Below, in pieces: positions 1 to 11,670 of a stretch of 64,000 nt of DNA (the stretch's first letter is position 1; each line of letters opens with the position of its first letter). Made by a program: the position numbers and the translations under genes. Origin of the DNA: Clytia hemisphaerica (taxonomy: Eukaryota; Cnidaria; Hydrozoa; Leptothecata; Clytiidae); assembly GCA_902728285.1 (NCBI GenBank), contig CACVBU010000743.1, positions 1,025,068-1,089,067 of the forward strand, written 5' to 3'. A model generated the notes under the pieces. It had not been told where the DNA came from. It was given only the letters and a program-made list of their open reading frames with translations, and did no database searches.

Positions 1-348
1 GAATAACTTTAGCCTTAGGAGTTCTATACAGTGGAAATTCGAATCGGCTTTGATTTTCACTTTTACAGTCGGTTGTCGCTATTTCAAAGTCAAACGGGCA
101 AATCTAATGCATTTGAATTATACAAAATATATTATGAGCGTCACAAAATTAATTCGAATATTTATGAAGTTCAAATTTGCGAGGGTTTACAGTATGTTTG
201 ATATTGATCTTCCAATTTTCGCCGGACCGTTGCATTTACCCTGTCTTTAAGCCTCTATGATGTATTGCTTGTAACCAAGGGATAAGATTTGACAGGGTTA
301 AATTGTCATAAAGCTAGGGACAACTTTTTCATTATCATATATTAAAGC

Positions 349-525
349 ATGACCGTAGAGCGTCCAGCTACGGTGCGCAAGGCTAGGGGTTCGATCCCCA
401 GCCGGGTCATACCAAAGATTCCCAAAATGGTATTTGATACCTCTCTTTTTGGCGCCCTCCCCTACCTTCGGGTAGACAGCTATACGTAAAGGGAGCCTTC
501 GGGTCGCCCTCAACTGTGGTTGCAA
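349..525 (+). repeat. tRNA-derived SINE
   Basis: The left part (349-409) looks like the 3' two thirds of a tRNA: a GTAGAGCG box-A remnant, then GGTTCGATCCCC, a good pol III box B, then AGCCGGGTCA. The 5' acceptor half pairs only partly with the 3' end (TGACC with GGTCA), so this is not an intact tRNA gene. A non-tRNA tail with CCTTCGGGTAGACAGCTAT follows; a relative of that tail recurs near 4850-4905. Confidence 0.6.
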
Positions 526-541
526 ACTTACTTACTTATAT

Positions 542-792
542 ACACCCCTGTGTCACAGACCCACTGGGACCCCAGCCCCACTGGAAAACTTGGCAAAAAT
601 TTCGTTCCCACTGGGAAAATGACTTTGATTTCATCCCCACTCGAAATTCAATGTGTAAAAATTGTACTCCAAAACCATCACCACTGGATTTTTAACCTTG
701 GAACAATAGAATTTCTATCCCCATTGGGATTTCAATAGGAATTTTTTTCCCTACTGAGAAAAAAAGTTCCAGTATGGCTGTGAGACGGGTGT
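542..792 (+). repeat. MITE, CAGTGGG family, copy 1
   Basis: Inverted ends ACACCC(C)TGTGTCACAG and CTGTGAGACGGGTGT are flanked by TATA-like bases. The interior has repeated CCCACTGGGA / CCCCACTGGA motifs. Related copies lie at 12690-12925 (reversed), 21945-22241 (reversed), 27116-27406 and, more divergent, 29424-29735. No coding capacity. Confidence 0.65.
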
Positions 793-1535
793 ATATACAG
801 TATTCAATTTGTTTGAAGCTTTATACTTTGAGAAAAGCCTAAAAAGAAGACAGAAAATAATAAAGATTCCTCCCCTTCTTTTATCCGACAAGGCATACAT
901 CCTAATAAATCAATTAAAGCAATATGTCAATAATTGTGTCGCAAAAATGCTAGTATGGATCACTATGCCGAAGCATGTCTAAACAGAAATTGTCTTCAAA
1001 GACACATTTAATATATCAAAAATATTTCTAAAACTGTTTGCGACCTTTTTAAGGTTTCATTTTATCATTTTACCGAGTACAAGGTCCATTCTTGACAGGA
1101 ATGGATGAATAAAGTTGAGGAAAATGAGACTAATCAGAATTTGTATGGGAATTTTAATAAGTTGGGATCCCATTTGGGATATGGAAAAAGTAAAGCAATA
1201 TGATAAATATCATCCTTAGCTTTATAACTTCATTTAAAGTAATCACAAACTTTCCTGCCTTCAACTCTTCTCTTTTTTACAACGTTCTACAACTCCTACA
1301 TCGCATGTCAGCATACTCTCACGAACGCATTCAAAGTTGCATAAGTCAGCAGTTGAACAGTTTTTGTCCGTGACAATGATTTTTTAGTCCAGTCCTTTTA
1401 CCTATAATGTAAACAAATTCATAGCACGTCCAAAGAGTAGGATTAGATATAGAGAACACCGTTGACTATTAACAAACAAACAAGGAATGTCTATGGATGT
1501 TGCAATGTTTCGTTCACTTTTTTATTAGATATCAT
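793..1535. other. no recognisable feature
   Basis: AT-rich sequence without a supported exon, RNA gene or inverted repeat that I could see. Confidence 0.4.
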
Positions 1536-1789
1536 ACACGTTTTTTTTGTGAGAATATCTAAAAATTTTGAAGCCTTCGAATGTGCTCTTAACCTTTTGA
1601 GTTTTAAGCCTAAAAATGTTCTCAACATGTTCTAATTTTCACCATTTTGTGAGTATTTTTGCCCATTTCTTTAAGAAATCAGGTGTATTAGAGTCTGCGA
1701 AGCCTTAAAATGTTCTCCTAACTTGTTCCTAATATTTTGCCCATCGAACCCTCATTTTTTATATAGTTTTTCCTTATAAAAAAGCGTGT
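1536..1789 (+). repeat. MITE, ACACG-TIR family (long form)
   Basis: The ends are ACACGTTTTTTTTGTGAGAA and CCTTATAAAAAAGCGTGT, which are inverted repeats. Inside are GAAGCCTT and AACATGTTCT motifs. The same body occurs at 17508-17742 (same strand) and 11200-11437 (reversed), and the same ends bound the short element at 14141-14289. Confidence 0.6.
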
Positions 1790-2740
1790 TTTATTGATCA
1801 AAATCTGTTAACTTTCCCTTGCACAATGTGTCTACTAATCAATATGTTGGCAGCTTTTTTCCGATCCTTTAAAAATCGAATTTAAGACAGTCTTGTTTCA
1901 TAAAGGCTTTAAAAAGTAGATTTACCATGATCTTGCATTCCTTCTATTGGGAGAACTATCCTACTTCCCCCAATGGCTGACGGGTATTTAAAGTTTTCAC
2001 CAAATGAAAATAAACAATCGAGTACTTTCTCAATTTATAAATTCGAAATGTAAATTCCGAACCACAACCGGTTTTACAACGGAAATAACATTCGAGGTTT
2101 TTTATTACCTATATTTCCTGATACTCGATATGGTGTTAATTCATTCTGAATTCCGAAACTATGCGATGTTCCTAAACACTTAAGTCCTCGAGAGATTTAT
2201 AGCTTTCATATTTTTTTTCTAAAATCAATAGCCAAAACGGAAGGATGTTGTTCTTAATCCATATTTTTGTTACTTTTATGTCTGGGAGGATGAAAAGGGA
2301 GTAGAAAGGGATGAATTGAAATATAGTCTACTATGCAGACTTAACGTCGCCCTTTGATCATTTTGATGACGTTGACTCAGCAACTTAATCGTCTCAACCG
2401 GATTTATCAAAAGCTAACTGGCCGGGGTTTTTTATAAATAGGAAAATTTACACGGTTTTTGTTTGACCGAAATAACATCAGTAGAGTTTCATGGTGAAGG
2501 TTTCACGGCTGGCAGATAGGAACGGAAACAAGCCTTTTTCTGGCCCGGGGTGGAGGAACTAGACGAAAATTTGGACGGAATTTTCGAAATTAAGCCCTAT
2601 GTCGGAGACAGAAACTTGGGTCGCTTTAGTCCGTATAAAACGGAAGTTTGTATATTCAAAATTTCCAGCATTTTCGCGCAAATCTAGTATTGCAAAGAAA
2701 TTTTTTGTGACGAAATTTAAGGGGGAAAAATGACGGGATG
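1790..2740. other. no recognisable feature; could hide 5' exons of the trefoil gene
   Basis: I looked for a signal-peptide exon or an EGF/DSL half module feeding the exon at 2997 and did not find a convincing one. Confidence 0.35.
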
Positions 2741-2892
2741 CAGTAGCATAGACAGGAGGGGCGCAAAATTTGTGTAAGAGAGCAGATTTTTATGACGCTG
2801 TAACTATCTATTCATAATATAAAAGATAATTACTGTGTAATAAAGATCTGCTCTCCTACACAAATTTTGTGCCCCTCTTGTCTACGCTACTG
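2741..2892. repeat. short MITE with about 50-bp inverted ends
   Basis: CAGTAGCATAGACAGGAGGG at the left is matched in reverse complement by CCCTCTTGTCTACGCTACTG at the right; the pairing runs on through AAAATTTGTGT and GAGCAGAT. GGGATG flanks both sides (2735-2740 and about 2892-2897), a possible target duplication. Confidence 0.7.
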
Positions 2893-2996
2893 GGATGGGA
2901 GAATCAGATACTGCCCCCTGAACCTCCTTTAATGATCCTATTTACAAATTCTGGTCTATGATAAATACATTTAAATGATACTATATTGTCCCTTAG

Positions 2997-5900
2997 GTTA
3001 TCATTACGCACCAATCATGTCAGCCAAGAGATGATCAATATGGACATTACACTTGTATCAAGGGCCACAAAGAATGCTTGCCAAATTGGTACGACCCGAG
3101 CAGGAATTGCTTAGGTATGCATTTAATTACACCCTATGATAATAATTTATGGTTTGCAAGGATTGTTATTCCTTCGCTACAAATCTTTTATTAAAATGTG
3201 TTTTGATTTTTTGAAACGCGTTTACTCTGAACGTTTTTTTTATAACACTTTTGTAAGAAACTTAGAGGCTGAAAATGGTCCGAAAAATAAGGAATTGTTA
3301 TTTAGGAACTGCTCAGGCTGAGAATAAGAAATTAAGTTAAGGAATAGAAAGTCAAACTTCAACTTGCTCACATTTACAAAACTTGAACAAAAAAATGACA
3401 AAATATTGACGAAACAACATTCAATAAACGCCTTTTTCTTTACTGTAGTCCAGTGTTATACTTAGACATTCGTTACATACTTAGCAAATCCAATTTTAGC
3501 AGTCAAGTCAATAAGGATAACTCGATAAGGAACTTTGAAGCTGAAATTCTCTGGAAATCCAGGTTCGGAGCCAATTTAAGGTTCCTTACAAAAAAAACGC
3601 GTATTTAATTTATGTAATGTAAAATCCCAGGCATTATGTTTTTGTATGTTTTCTTTTACCTGAGTGGCAATATTATGAAAGAGATGTTCGAATTACTTAG
3701 AAATCGTATGATTTTTATAACACCGAGGTCAAAAGGAGATCCTCCACTTCAATGACCTTTCATTTTCCAATTTCACAATGTTTGTTGTCAGTTGTGAAAT
3801 ATCTTATACATTTCTATCATTATGCAGTTTTGAAAATCCCCAATTGGAGAACGAAACCGACCCTTACCGCCTGCACATACATACCCAGCCCCTTTTTGCC
3901 TAAGTATCCCCCCCAGGCTACCTTCCTTCAGGAGTAGTCTGTCTATCTAGCTATGTTATGAAAGCTGATCTTCAGGGTCAATGTGGCAACGTTTTAGGTT
4001 AACAAAAAGACACTATAATTGAATTGCTAGACTGATGATATGTTCTTCTTTTAGAAACATGCAGTATTCCAACAGACGATCGAAAAGATTGTGGTTTCCA
4101 TGGAATCGATAAGCAACATTGCATAGCAACAAAAGGTTGTTGTTGGAAAGAAAATCACGATAATAGAAAAATACCATGGTGTTTTCACGGTGAGCTTTTT
4201 AGTAAAGTTTTTTTACTCAACCTTTTCCTTTGTATCCCTCCCCAGCTATTATCTACCTAGTTCTAAAGCAGTTAATTCTGAAAGTTTTTTTGTAAAACAT
4301 GTCAAGCTTTTTTAGGTAGGCTTTTAGTTCGAGCTAAAAAAAACTCGAATAATGTTAGTTCGAATTAGAGGGAGACGCCCTACTTGTACTACAGCATAAT
4401 TTCAAAGAGCCGACTTCGAGTCAAACAAAATAATATTGTTAGATGAAGGCATGTGTAAAGGTAATTTAAATTTTGATTGCGAAATCGGCTATGATGTTGT
4501 TGTAAAGTCCATAGAGGCCAGATAATAATACTACTAGTAAAAATAGGTGTCAACTTTGGATGCAGTCCAAAATCACTAATATAATCCTACACAAAATACT
4601 ACACTGTTATACTTTTTTTTGAAGTTGTTTAACCGCCAAATTAATTTTTATTGTAAAATAATTTTTAGCCTTTGAATTTACAGTAGAGTCTCTATCTATA
4701 ACTTGAACATGTGCACAAGACTAAAATTTGTTCGAGTCATTGAAAATTCGAGTTATAATATTTTCTTCATGGGTTTGTTATCTGAAGGGAACGTTAAGGA
4801 AACATCTCATGTCGAGTTACAGAGCTTTGTCAAAAGCTTTGACTTTTACATTTGGGTAGATAGCTATCAAAAGAGAAATCTTCGGGTAGCCTCCGACTGC
4901 GGTCGCTAATAGTTAATGTGAGCTTTCACCTCTGATAAACTTGTAGGCAAATATGTGGCACCTCCACCAACGCAACCTCCTTCGACAACTCCATCGTCCT
5001 CATCTTCAAGTGAACCACCATCGATATCATCAACAAAATCATCAACAACTTTATCACCGTCTTCAACAACGTCCACAATACCTCCAACAACCAGTTCGCT
5101 AGCAGTTAAACCATCATTTTCAAAATCTTTTCTTCTTGCAACTTCAAGCTCAGCAAATGATATCCGGCCATCCTCAAGTAAGTTTTTTTGAGTATTAATG
5201 CAAAAATATTATTTTAAAACTTGTTGTTTTTCAAAATACATTTATTGGAAGAGAGATTATGTTCCAATTTACAAGAATTAAAATTACTTTAAATGTCTAC
5301 AGTTATTACAATGATCCGCTATCAAATATATTAACTTTTTCTCCCTGGTGATTGGGACCTACTCCTTTTGAAGAATTACAGATCGGGTTGACCATTTTAA
5401 TTGAATAGAACTAAGAAATTTGTATACTATATCGAAATATTAGAATCACCTTACACAGTCTTTTCGAATCGATTTCAAGATAATGCTCCAAAGAGCATTT
5501 AAAATTCTAAATCTCTTACTTTAGGTCATGTTGCAGCATTGTCTTCAAGCCAGTCAACTAGATTTCAACAATCTTCTTCAACAAAATTGGAACCATCTTC
5601 ATCAACAATAAATGTTGTCAAACCTTCATCAACAAAATCTATTCAACAAAGTTCACCAGCACAAAAACAAACATCATCTGTACTCATATCATCCAACTCT
5701 CAAAAAATTCTTAAACCATCTTCAACAAAATCGAGAACAAAATATTCACCATCTTCAACAAAAGAAGTTAAATCCACGCCAATCAAACATATACAACCTT
5801 CAACCAACGTTCTAGTTTCTTCATCCTCAACAATAAAATGTCATACTCAACAAATAATATCAACAATTACAGTAACAAAACTTATAAAACAATCTTGCTC

Positions 5901-7624
5901 CAATCAAAAAGTTCAATCAACCCAAAGAAATAGCAAAATTTCCAACATTTATCAAACTAGTACTCACATTCAACCAAGAAAATCCTCTTCAAAAAACATT
6001 CAACCATCATCTTCAGTCAAACAACAACAACAACAAAACTCCTGTATAAACACTGGACAACTTGGCAATTCTGATGAACGAATAGCTGGCGTTGAAAAGA
6101 CACCAATGTTGATCATCATTATTCTCGGTGTATTGCTCCTCTTCTTCATGATTGTCTCCATCTTCCTCTTCTGTAAAGAACAAAGGTAAACATTTCTCAT
6201 TATTATTGAGTTTATGTAGAGTTGACTCTCTCTAATTCGATCTTCAAGGGACTAAATGTTCTCTTCGAATTAGAGAAAGATTTGAATAACAGAGAGTAAT
6301 TTAAACCACTTACCAGCTGAGAAGACTAATATTTTAGTTCGAATTATAGAAAGATTCCATTTATAGAAGTTCGAATTACAGAGAGTTGACTGTATTCGAG
6401 TTAAATCTAAGGAGGCAGTTTATAGCAAAGTAGTCGTGTCTCTAAAATCGCCGTCCATTTTGCTCTGCGACGGTAAAAAAAACAAAATACCGTCGTCTAG
6501 TTAGATGAGGCGATATAGAGCCGTACATCAACTATCGACATTGTTTTGTATCGATTTCACTTACCGTTGCGCTCAATATCCTCCCGATACATACTACTGT
6601 ATTCATAATATTCACTGATAGTAGGGGCCATTCTTTAGGACCCGTGACAAAAATTTCCGGAGTGGAATTTTTTTTGCCTATTCGAAAGAAGAATGTATTT
6701 AGAAACTTTTTTGAGAGGGAGTAAATTGATTAGGTCCAGCGATTTTTTCATGGGGAAAAGACTGACGTCACAAGCAAAAACCCTTAGGACCCGAAATTTG
6801 ACGAAAGTCGCTAAAACACAAAACCACTTATACCTTTGGAAAGCTCTCAAAAAACGATATAGAGGACTTTTAAGCGGATATGGTCGATTTCTCAACGTAA
6901 CTCGAGAAAATTAACGCCAAACATCGAGAAAACGTCACTTTGGCACCGTTTTTCTTGAGTTACGTTGAGAAATCGACCATATCCGCTTCAAGGTCCTCTA
7001 GTATATCGTTTTTCGAGAGCTTTCCAATGGTATAAGTGGTTTTGTGTTTTAGCGAATGAACAAAAAAAACTCCACTCCGGAAATTGTTGTCACTGGTCCT
7101 AAAGAATGACCCCCTACTATATAAGTAATGTTTTCTACGGAAACAATCCGGTTTTTTACCAGTTGTGGCAAATTTTCTTAATTTTGAATTTGTTAAATTT
7201 TGCCACTACTGATTAAAAACCCGTGGTCTTTCCATAGTAAACACTCGTCCTTATTTCAATAAACTTTATTCAGGCAGCAGTTGCCTTATTTTAGCCATCC
7301 AAGTTACGCCCGGTCTATTACCCTTTGGAAATTATTTTAGTCTTAGATATTTTACTTTTGTTTAATCCAAAAGTCCTACTTTTGATTCCTGAACGTTGGA
7401 ATCTCTGTCTGTCTTAGGATAGAGCCTTTTTTCCCGCGACATGAAATTTTATTTACGCATGTATCAATCTGTCTGTCTGTCTATCTGTATATTTGTTGTG
7501 ATAAATATTCCATTAATTTTAATGTAGGTTAAAGAAGCGATACGAGAAATTTGAAAGTGGTCAATTTGCATTAAACTTCAAGAATCCGGTTTTTGCTGAT
7601 AAAGCCATGAACATTTATGAATAA
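2997..7624 (+). CDS. DSL/EGF-like half module + P-type trefoil + Ser/Thr-rich single-pass membrane protein, 5' incomplete
   Basis: Exons 2997-3114, 4055-4189, 4947-5177, 5525-6185 and 7528-7624 (stop TAA) join in frame to 413 codons. Exon 1 reads CQPRDDQYGHYTC, then G-x-x-x-C-x-x-x-W-Y-x-P-x-x-x-C, the layout of the C-terminal half of a Delta-type DSL module; its N-terminal half and the signal peptide are missing, so upstream exons exist in or before this window. Exon 2 is one complete P-type trefoil domain (about 44 residues: R-x-D-C-G-x-x-G-I, GCCW and PWCF motifs). Exons 3 and 4 encode roughly 290 Ser/Thr/Pro-rich residues with repeated PSSTKS motifs, probably an O-glycosylated stalk. Exon 4 ends with a membrane helix (LIIIILGVLLLFFMIVSIFLF), and exon 5 gives a basic cytoplasmic tail of about 30 residues ending NIYE. 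Trefoil domains are stable secreted or cell-surface modules; the ligand is unknown. Introns after exons 1-3 are phase 1, which fits module shuffling. Confidence 0.8.
4838..4905 (+). repeat. SINE tail relic
   Basis: TTGGGTAGATAGCTAT followed by CTTCGGGTAGCCTCCGACTG resembles the tail of the SINE at 349-525 (GGGTAGACAGCTAT ... CTTCGGGTCGCCCTCAACTG). It lies in the intron before the Ser/Thr-rich exon 3. Confidence 0.4.
6217..6394. repeat. pogo-like MITE relic
   Basis: The left end TAGAGTTGACTCTCTCTAAT and the right end, read in reverse, TACAGTCAACTCTCTGTAAT are related, with TTCGA following both. TA flanks and this TIR style fit pogo/Tigger non-autonomous elements. It lies in the last intron of the trefoil gene. 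Confidence 0.5.
6619..7119. repeat. foldback MITE, nearly full-length palindrome
   Basis: TAGTAGGGG(C/G)(C/T)CATTCTTTAGG occurs at both ends in opposite orientation, and homology continues inward through CTCCGGAAAT, CACAAAACCACTTATACC, GAAAGCTCTC and GGTCGATTTCTCAACGTAAC, so most of the 500 bp can pair. A TA target duplication is likely. It lies inside the last intron of the trefoil gene. Confidence 0.8.
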
Positions 7625-7720
7625 CAGATGTTGAAATTCGTTTTTTTTTTTTTTGCAAGAAACAATTTCTGCAATCTGACGAAGTATTCAAATTGTTGAT
7701 TAGCTGATGTTTATGCGTTA

Positions 7721-7726
7721 AATAAA
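7721..7726 (+). terminator. polyadenylation signal AATAAA of the trefoil gene
   Basis: A perfect AATAAA about 100 bases after the stop codon at 7622-7624, with GT-rich bases downstream. It supports this exon as the last one. Confidence 0.5.
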
Positions 7727-7923
7727 TGACATGTTTTCCTGCACTTGAATCACAAATTTGACGTAAATTGCACTATTTTTGTACATATTTTTATAGACTT
7801 GTAGATGTTTCAAATTTCTTAAAATCATGATTCTCTTTCCAAAAAATTATTAAAATAATACAAACTTTTTGTGTTTTTAATTAACAGAACTAAATAAGGC
7901 TACTCATAATAATCTAACTAAAT

Positions 7924-8604
7924 TAAAGTCTATTCACGATAAGTGTGCACTCTTTTTTCTTTTACCTATAACTTTTGAAGGAATTCTTCAATCTTTATAA
8001 ATTTGGTATCATTGGAAAGATATTAGTGAGTGGAACAATTTGAAATAAAAAAATCTTTAAAAAAATTCTAAAAATGAAGATGAAAAAGAAGAAGAAAAAG
8101 ATGAAGATCTTGTAGAAAAGTGCTATAACTTTCATTTTTACTAGAGAGATTCTTTGATCTTAGGAGATCATCACTGTGAAGAAATTTCATTAAAATGTTT
8201 ATTCAATATAAAGTTATGATACAAAGTTAATAAGTGGTTGACCCCAAAAAACAGCAAAAAACTGCAGAAAACAGCGTTTTTAGACGTCAATCAGCTTATA
8301 ACTTTGTTTGATATCTTTTGACTGAATAAATATTTTTGAGAATTTTTTTCACAGTGATGACGTTCGATGATTAAAGATTCACTTCAGTGAAAATGATAGT
8401 TACAGCACTTTTCTACAAGATCTTCATTTTTTTCTTCTTCATTTTCATCTTCATTTTTATAATCTTCTTAAATTTTTTTTTATTTCAAATTGTTCCACTC
8501 ACTAATATCTTTCCAATGATACCAAATTTATAAAGATTGAAGAATTTCTTCAAAAGTTATAGGTAAATGAAAAAAGAGTGCACACTTATTGTGAATAGAC
8601 TTTA
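7924..8604. repeat. foldback MITE, about 680 bp
   Basis: TAAAGTCTATTCACGATAAG at the left and, in reverse complement, TAAAGTCTATTCACAATAAG at the right, followed by GTGTGCACTC on both. The arms pair for about 300 bp (AAGATATTAGTGAGTGGAAC, CTTCAATCTTTATAAATTTG). TA at both ends suggests a Tc1/mariner-type target. Confidence 0.8.
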
Positions 8605-8716
8605 GTACCCATGACTCGGTATAAGAGAAATCGAAGCTCTTTTTTTAGACTCCTGACTCTCTGACTTTCTTCGCCAACATGTATAGACTGGAGGGCCTGA
8701 TTTAAAAACGAGAATC

Positions 8717-8917
8717 TCTTTATGGGGCCCCCCCAGCGGTTTGCGTGAATGCGTGAATGGGCTTTTTTGGTTGCGTGAATGCGTGAAAATCGAAAAAAAC
8801 AATGCGTGAATGCGAGAATTGAAAAAACTTGCGTGAACGTGAAAATCCATATTTCTATTGCGTGAATGCGTGAATCTGCCCTGTTTTTTTGCGTGAACGC
8901 GTGAATTTTTCCTTTTC
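8717..8917. repeat. GCGTGAATG tandem-pair repeat block 1
   Basis: Five spaced pairs of GCGTGAAT/C (variants GCGAGAAT, ACGTGAAA) separated by 10-20 bases of T- or A-rich spacer, next to GGCCCCCCCCAGCGG. Block 2 at 10205-10298 has the same units. Confidence 0.6.
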
Positions 8918-9813
8918 ACAGTTTGTAGAAAACCCCAAGGTGCGCACCTATCCCAAATTCAAGGGATGTCAGGTGAAGGTGCACAAAAAAATCAGCAACT
9001 TTCAAATTCTCTATTTTATAAAACGACTCATGATTTAGATGCGCTTTCTAGCAATCTAGACACCTTAAATTTCCAGATATTTTTGCTCGGGCCAAACATG
9101 TATTGGCCCTCGAATCTTAAATAACTCTAATTTGCCCCCTTGAAAGTGTTTGTTTAAGATAAAACCATGGTTATGCATGATGAGTGATCCAGGGCCAGGG
9201 CCAGACCCACTGGGGGCAGGAGGCGGCCATGAGTCTTCACCACGTTTTTGCAAATAAAAAGAAACTTATTTCAAAAATATCTTTACTGTAGACTTTCGAT
9301 AACCTGATTTCTTGGCAAAATTAGTCTGAAATGGAGTCGTATTTAAGCACATCAGAGGGTTAAAATAGAAATTTTCTCCTGTCGGCGCAAAACATGGTTG
9401 CGCCTCCTTAGTCACTATGTTTTCGGCCCCTACACGTAGGAAATTAATTCGCGAGCCCCGATTAAAACCTTTCTTTTTAATTTTTTTTGATCGCCTCGCT
9501 CGCAACAAATGTTCATTCTTTTACCTCATTTTAAAAGCTATCAAGCGATCGTACCTTGCCTCTAACGAATTTAGACTACATTCTTTTTCAATGGTGTTAA
9601 AGAAAGCATTTTTAGCCAAACGCGAGTGACAGAAATGCAAAAAATTCCTCTCTGCGTAAACAATGGTTGCGTCTCCTTACCCTTGAGCTAAGCATCATGG
9701 TGTCATACTCGAGTTTGTTTGACCTATTTTTGATAATGTTTAAGCTATTTTTTTTACAAAAATTCGCCTGCGGCGCATATCTTTTCACTTACTATCGCGA
9801 TACGTTAACTGCA
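8918..9813. other. no supported gene
   Basis: Several short reading frames occur, but none has codon structure or splice context that I can support. A GC-rich patch (CCAGGGCCAGGGCCAGACCC) at 9190-9235 resembles the interior of other dispersed repeats. Confidence 0.35.
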
Positions 9814-9886
9814 GAAGCTTCACCTTCTCCAAACGATCGTGAGAAGCTTCTAACTTGTCACGATCGTTTGGAGAAGGTGAAGCTTC
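9814..9886. repeat. perfect hairpin, 29-bp arms, 15-base loop
   Basis: The left arm 9814-9842 begins GAAGCTTCACC and ends ACGATCGTGA; the right arm 9858-9886 is its exact reverse complement. The loop (9843-9857) again starts with GAAGCTTC, so that 8-mer palindrome is present three times. Confidence 0.9.
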
Positions 9887-10204
9887 AAATATTTTGCGTG
9901 ATGGCGTGTGATTAAAGTTGAAAAATTACGTAACGCTTTCTATTTGGGGACTTCTTATGACGCTACCAAACACGGTGTTTTATAGTCAGGTCTACATGAA
10001 AAAATCACTACTGAGTTAAGTTTTTCTCAAGTGCATGACCATATCCGGTCGAATAATATCTCGAGTACAGCCTTGTCATACTTTTTTATGCAAATCGAAC
10101 GTTTTACTCCATAATGGCGGAAATTACGTGAATTACGTAACTCTATTTTTGACATTTTCCCCGATTTTTTCCGAAAATTTCCCCGATTTCCCAAAAAATT
10201 GGGT

Positions 10205-10298
10205 TTGCGTGAATTCCGAGAAAAACTTGCGTGAATGCGTGAATTGCGAAAACATTTTGCGTGAATGCGTGAAATTTGCGTCCGCTGGGGGGGGGGCC
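10205..10298. repeat. GCGTGAATG tandem-pair repeat block 2
   Basis: Units GCGTGAATTCC, GCGTGAATGCGTGAAT and GCGTGAATGCGTGAAA are followed by CCGCTGGGGGGGGGGCC, the inverse of the G/C flank of block 1, while the GCGTGAAT units keep the same orientation as in block 1. Confidence 0.6.
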
Positions 10299-10779
10299 TC
10301 CTTTATACTCGCCTTTATTAACTGGTTGAAGTAAAAGCCGGTCAATACACGAAAATGCGCTATTTTGACTGGTTCTCTAGCGGTCAATATAAAACGGTAA
10401 AGACCACTTCAGTGCTTTGGTCAAACTGACGATGATTTTGAAAAAGGAAATTTGTTTCATACATGATTTAAAAAACTGACGTTGCAATGACTTCTCATAA
10501 GAAAGTGACGTCAGAATAAATCAAAGAAAATATTGGGTAAAAAAGAAACGAAAAAATAATGGAAAATGAGTGGAAAATGCATTTTTTTGGCCAGAAACAC
10601 ACAAAGAATGTTCACCAGTTAATAAGCACAATAATATAACTGTTTTCTCGGTCAATACGTAAAATATTGACCTTATCCTGCGCACAGACCTCGCAAGCTC
10701 GGTCTGTACTTCGGCTGCGGTCAATATTTTACCGTATTGACCTCCAAACCAGTTATTCGTATTGTATTATTATTTTATA
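10299..10779. other. no supported gene
   Basis: Repetitive AT-rich DNA with several TATTGACC/GGTCAATA words (for example 10646-10652, 10722-10742); no coding or RNA feature recognised. Confidence 0.35.
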
Positions 10780-11038
10780 AAGGGCTACTTAGACTACACA
10801 ATATATTGACGAACAATATTCGACAATATGGTTTGCGGACCGTAATGTACGAAGTAAACAACTGGTACTCTATTATAAAAAGGAATTTTCTTTCCGTAAA
10901 CAATCCCCCTTTATTGTTGGAATATTGCAAATCGAGCTGACAATATATTGCGGACACCTTTTCAATATATTGTCGACATTCAGCAATATATCATCAATAT
11001 ATTGCCTGACAATATATTGTGTAGTGTATGTAGCCCTT
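10780..11038. repeat. MITE with ATATTG-rich interior
   Basis: Inverted ends AAGGGCTAC(T/A)TA(G/C)ACTACAC are followed by AATATATTG on both sides. The interior is dense in CAATATATTG, a 10-bp palindrome. Confidence 0.7.
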
Positions 11039-11199
11039 AAGAGTTTTTATCGAGCACTTTTGGCGTTAAGAAAAATTACAAGGTTGTACAATACATATTA
11101 TTTTATAACAGCTAATAAGACTGAGGCTTAGCTGTTCTTCTTCCTGTTTGACTTTGTGGCTTAAAATGTTTAAAATTTGCTTTACTTTATTCGCTCACA

Positions 11200-11437
11200 T
11201 ATTTTTTTATAAGAGCAAACTATATAAGAACTTATAAAAGGCTTCGATGGCTAAAATGTTCAGAACAAGTTAAGAACATGTTAAGGCTTTGCAGATCAAA
11301 AGCACCCGATTTCTTAAGAAAATAGACTAAAAAATGGTGAAAATGAGAACATGTTAAGAACATTTTCAGGGTTAAAACTCAAAAAGTAAGAACACCCGAA
11401 GGCTTCAAAAAATCTGGATGTTCTTATTAAAATAGTT
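11200..11437 (-). repeat. MITE, ACACG-TIR family (long form), reversed
   Basis: Contains the same words as the copies at 1536 and 17508 in reverse order: GGCTTCGATGG, GTTAAGAACATGTTAAG, TGGTGAAAATGAGAACATG. The ends are partly degraded. Confidence 0.6.
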
Positions 11438-11439
11438 TA

Positions 11440-11670
11440 CATTAAAGGAGGAAATTTTGACGGAAAGAAAATTTTGGCGGATTTGGTGAAAATCTGCCAA
11501 ATTAAGTTTCCGTCAAATTTAATTTTTTCCCTTATTCGCCAAATTTAAGTTGCTCTATTTATTCCCCCAGTGTGCTATTTCAGGTTTTTTCTTTTTTAAT
11601 GGCGTTTTTTAGACAAAAATATCCTTCGTCCGCCAAATTAAATTCCCGCCAAAATTTCTTCCTTTAATGT
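11440..11670. repeat. MITE with GGCGGATTTGG motif
   Basis: ACATTAAAGGAGGAAATTTT at the left; its reverse complement AAAATTTCTTCCTTTAATGT at the right. The interior carries GGCGGATTTGG and CGCCAAATT words shared with the element at 39262-39484. Confidence 0.7.

Noticed and set aside
349..409. A tRNA gene
   Set aside because: Box B is good but the acceptor and D arms do not form a full cloverleaf; a SINE head fits better.
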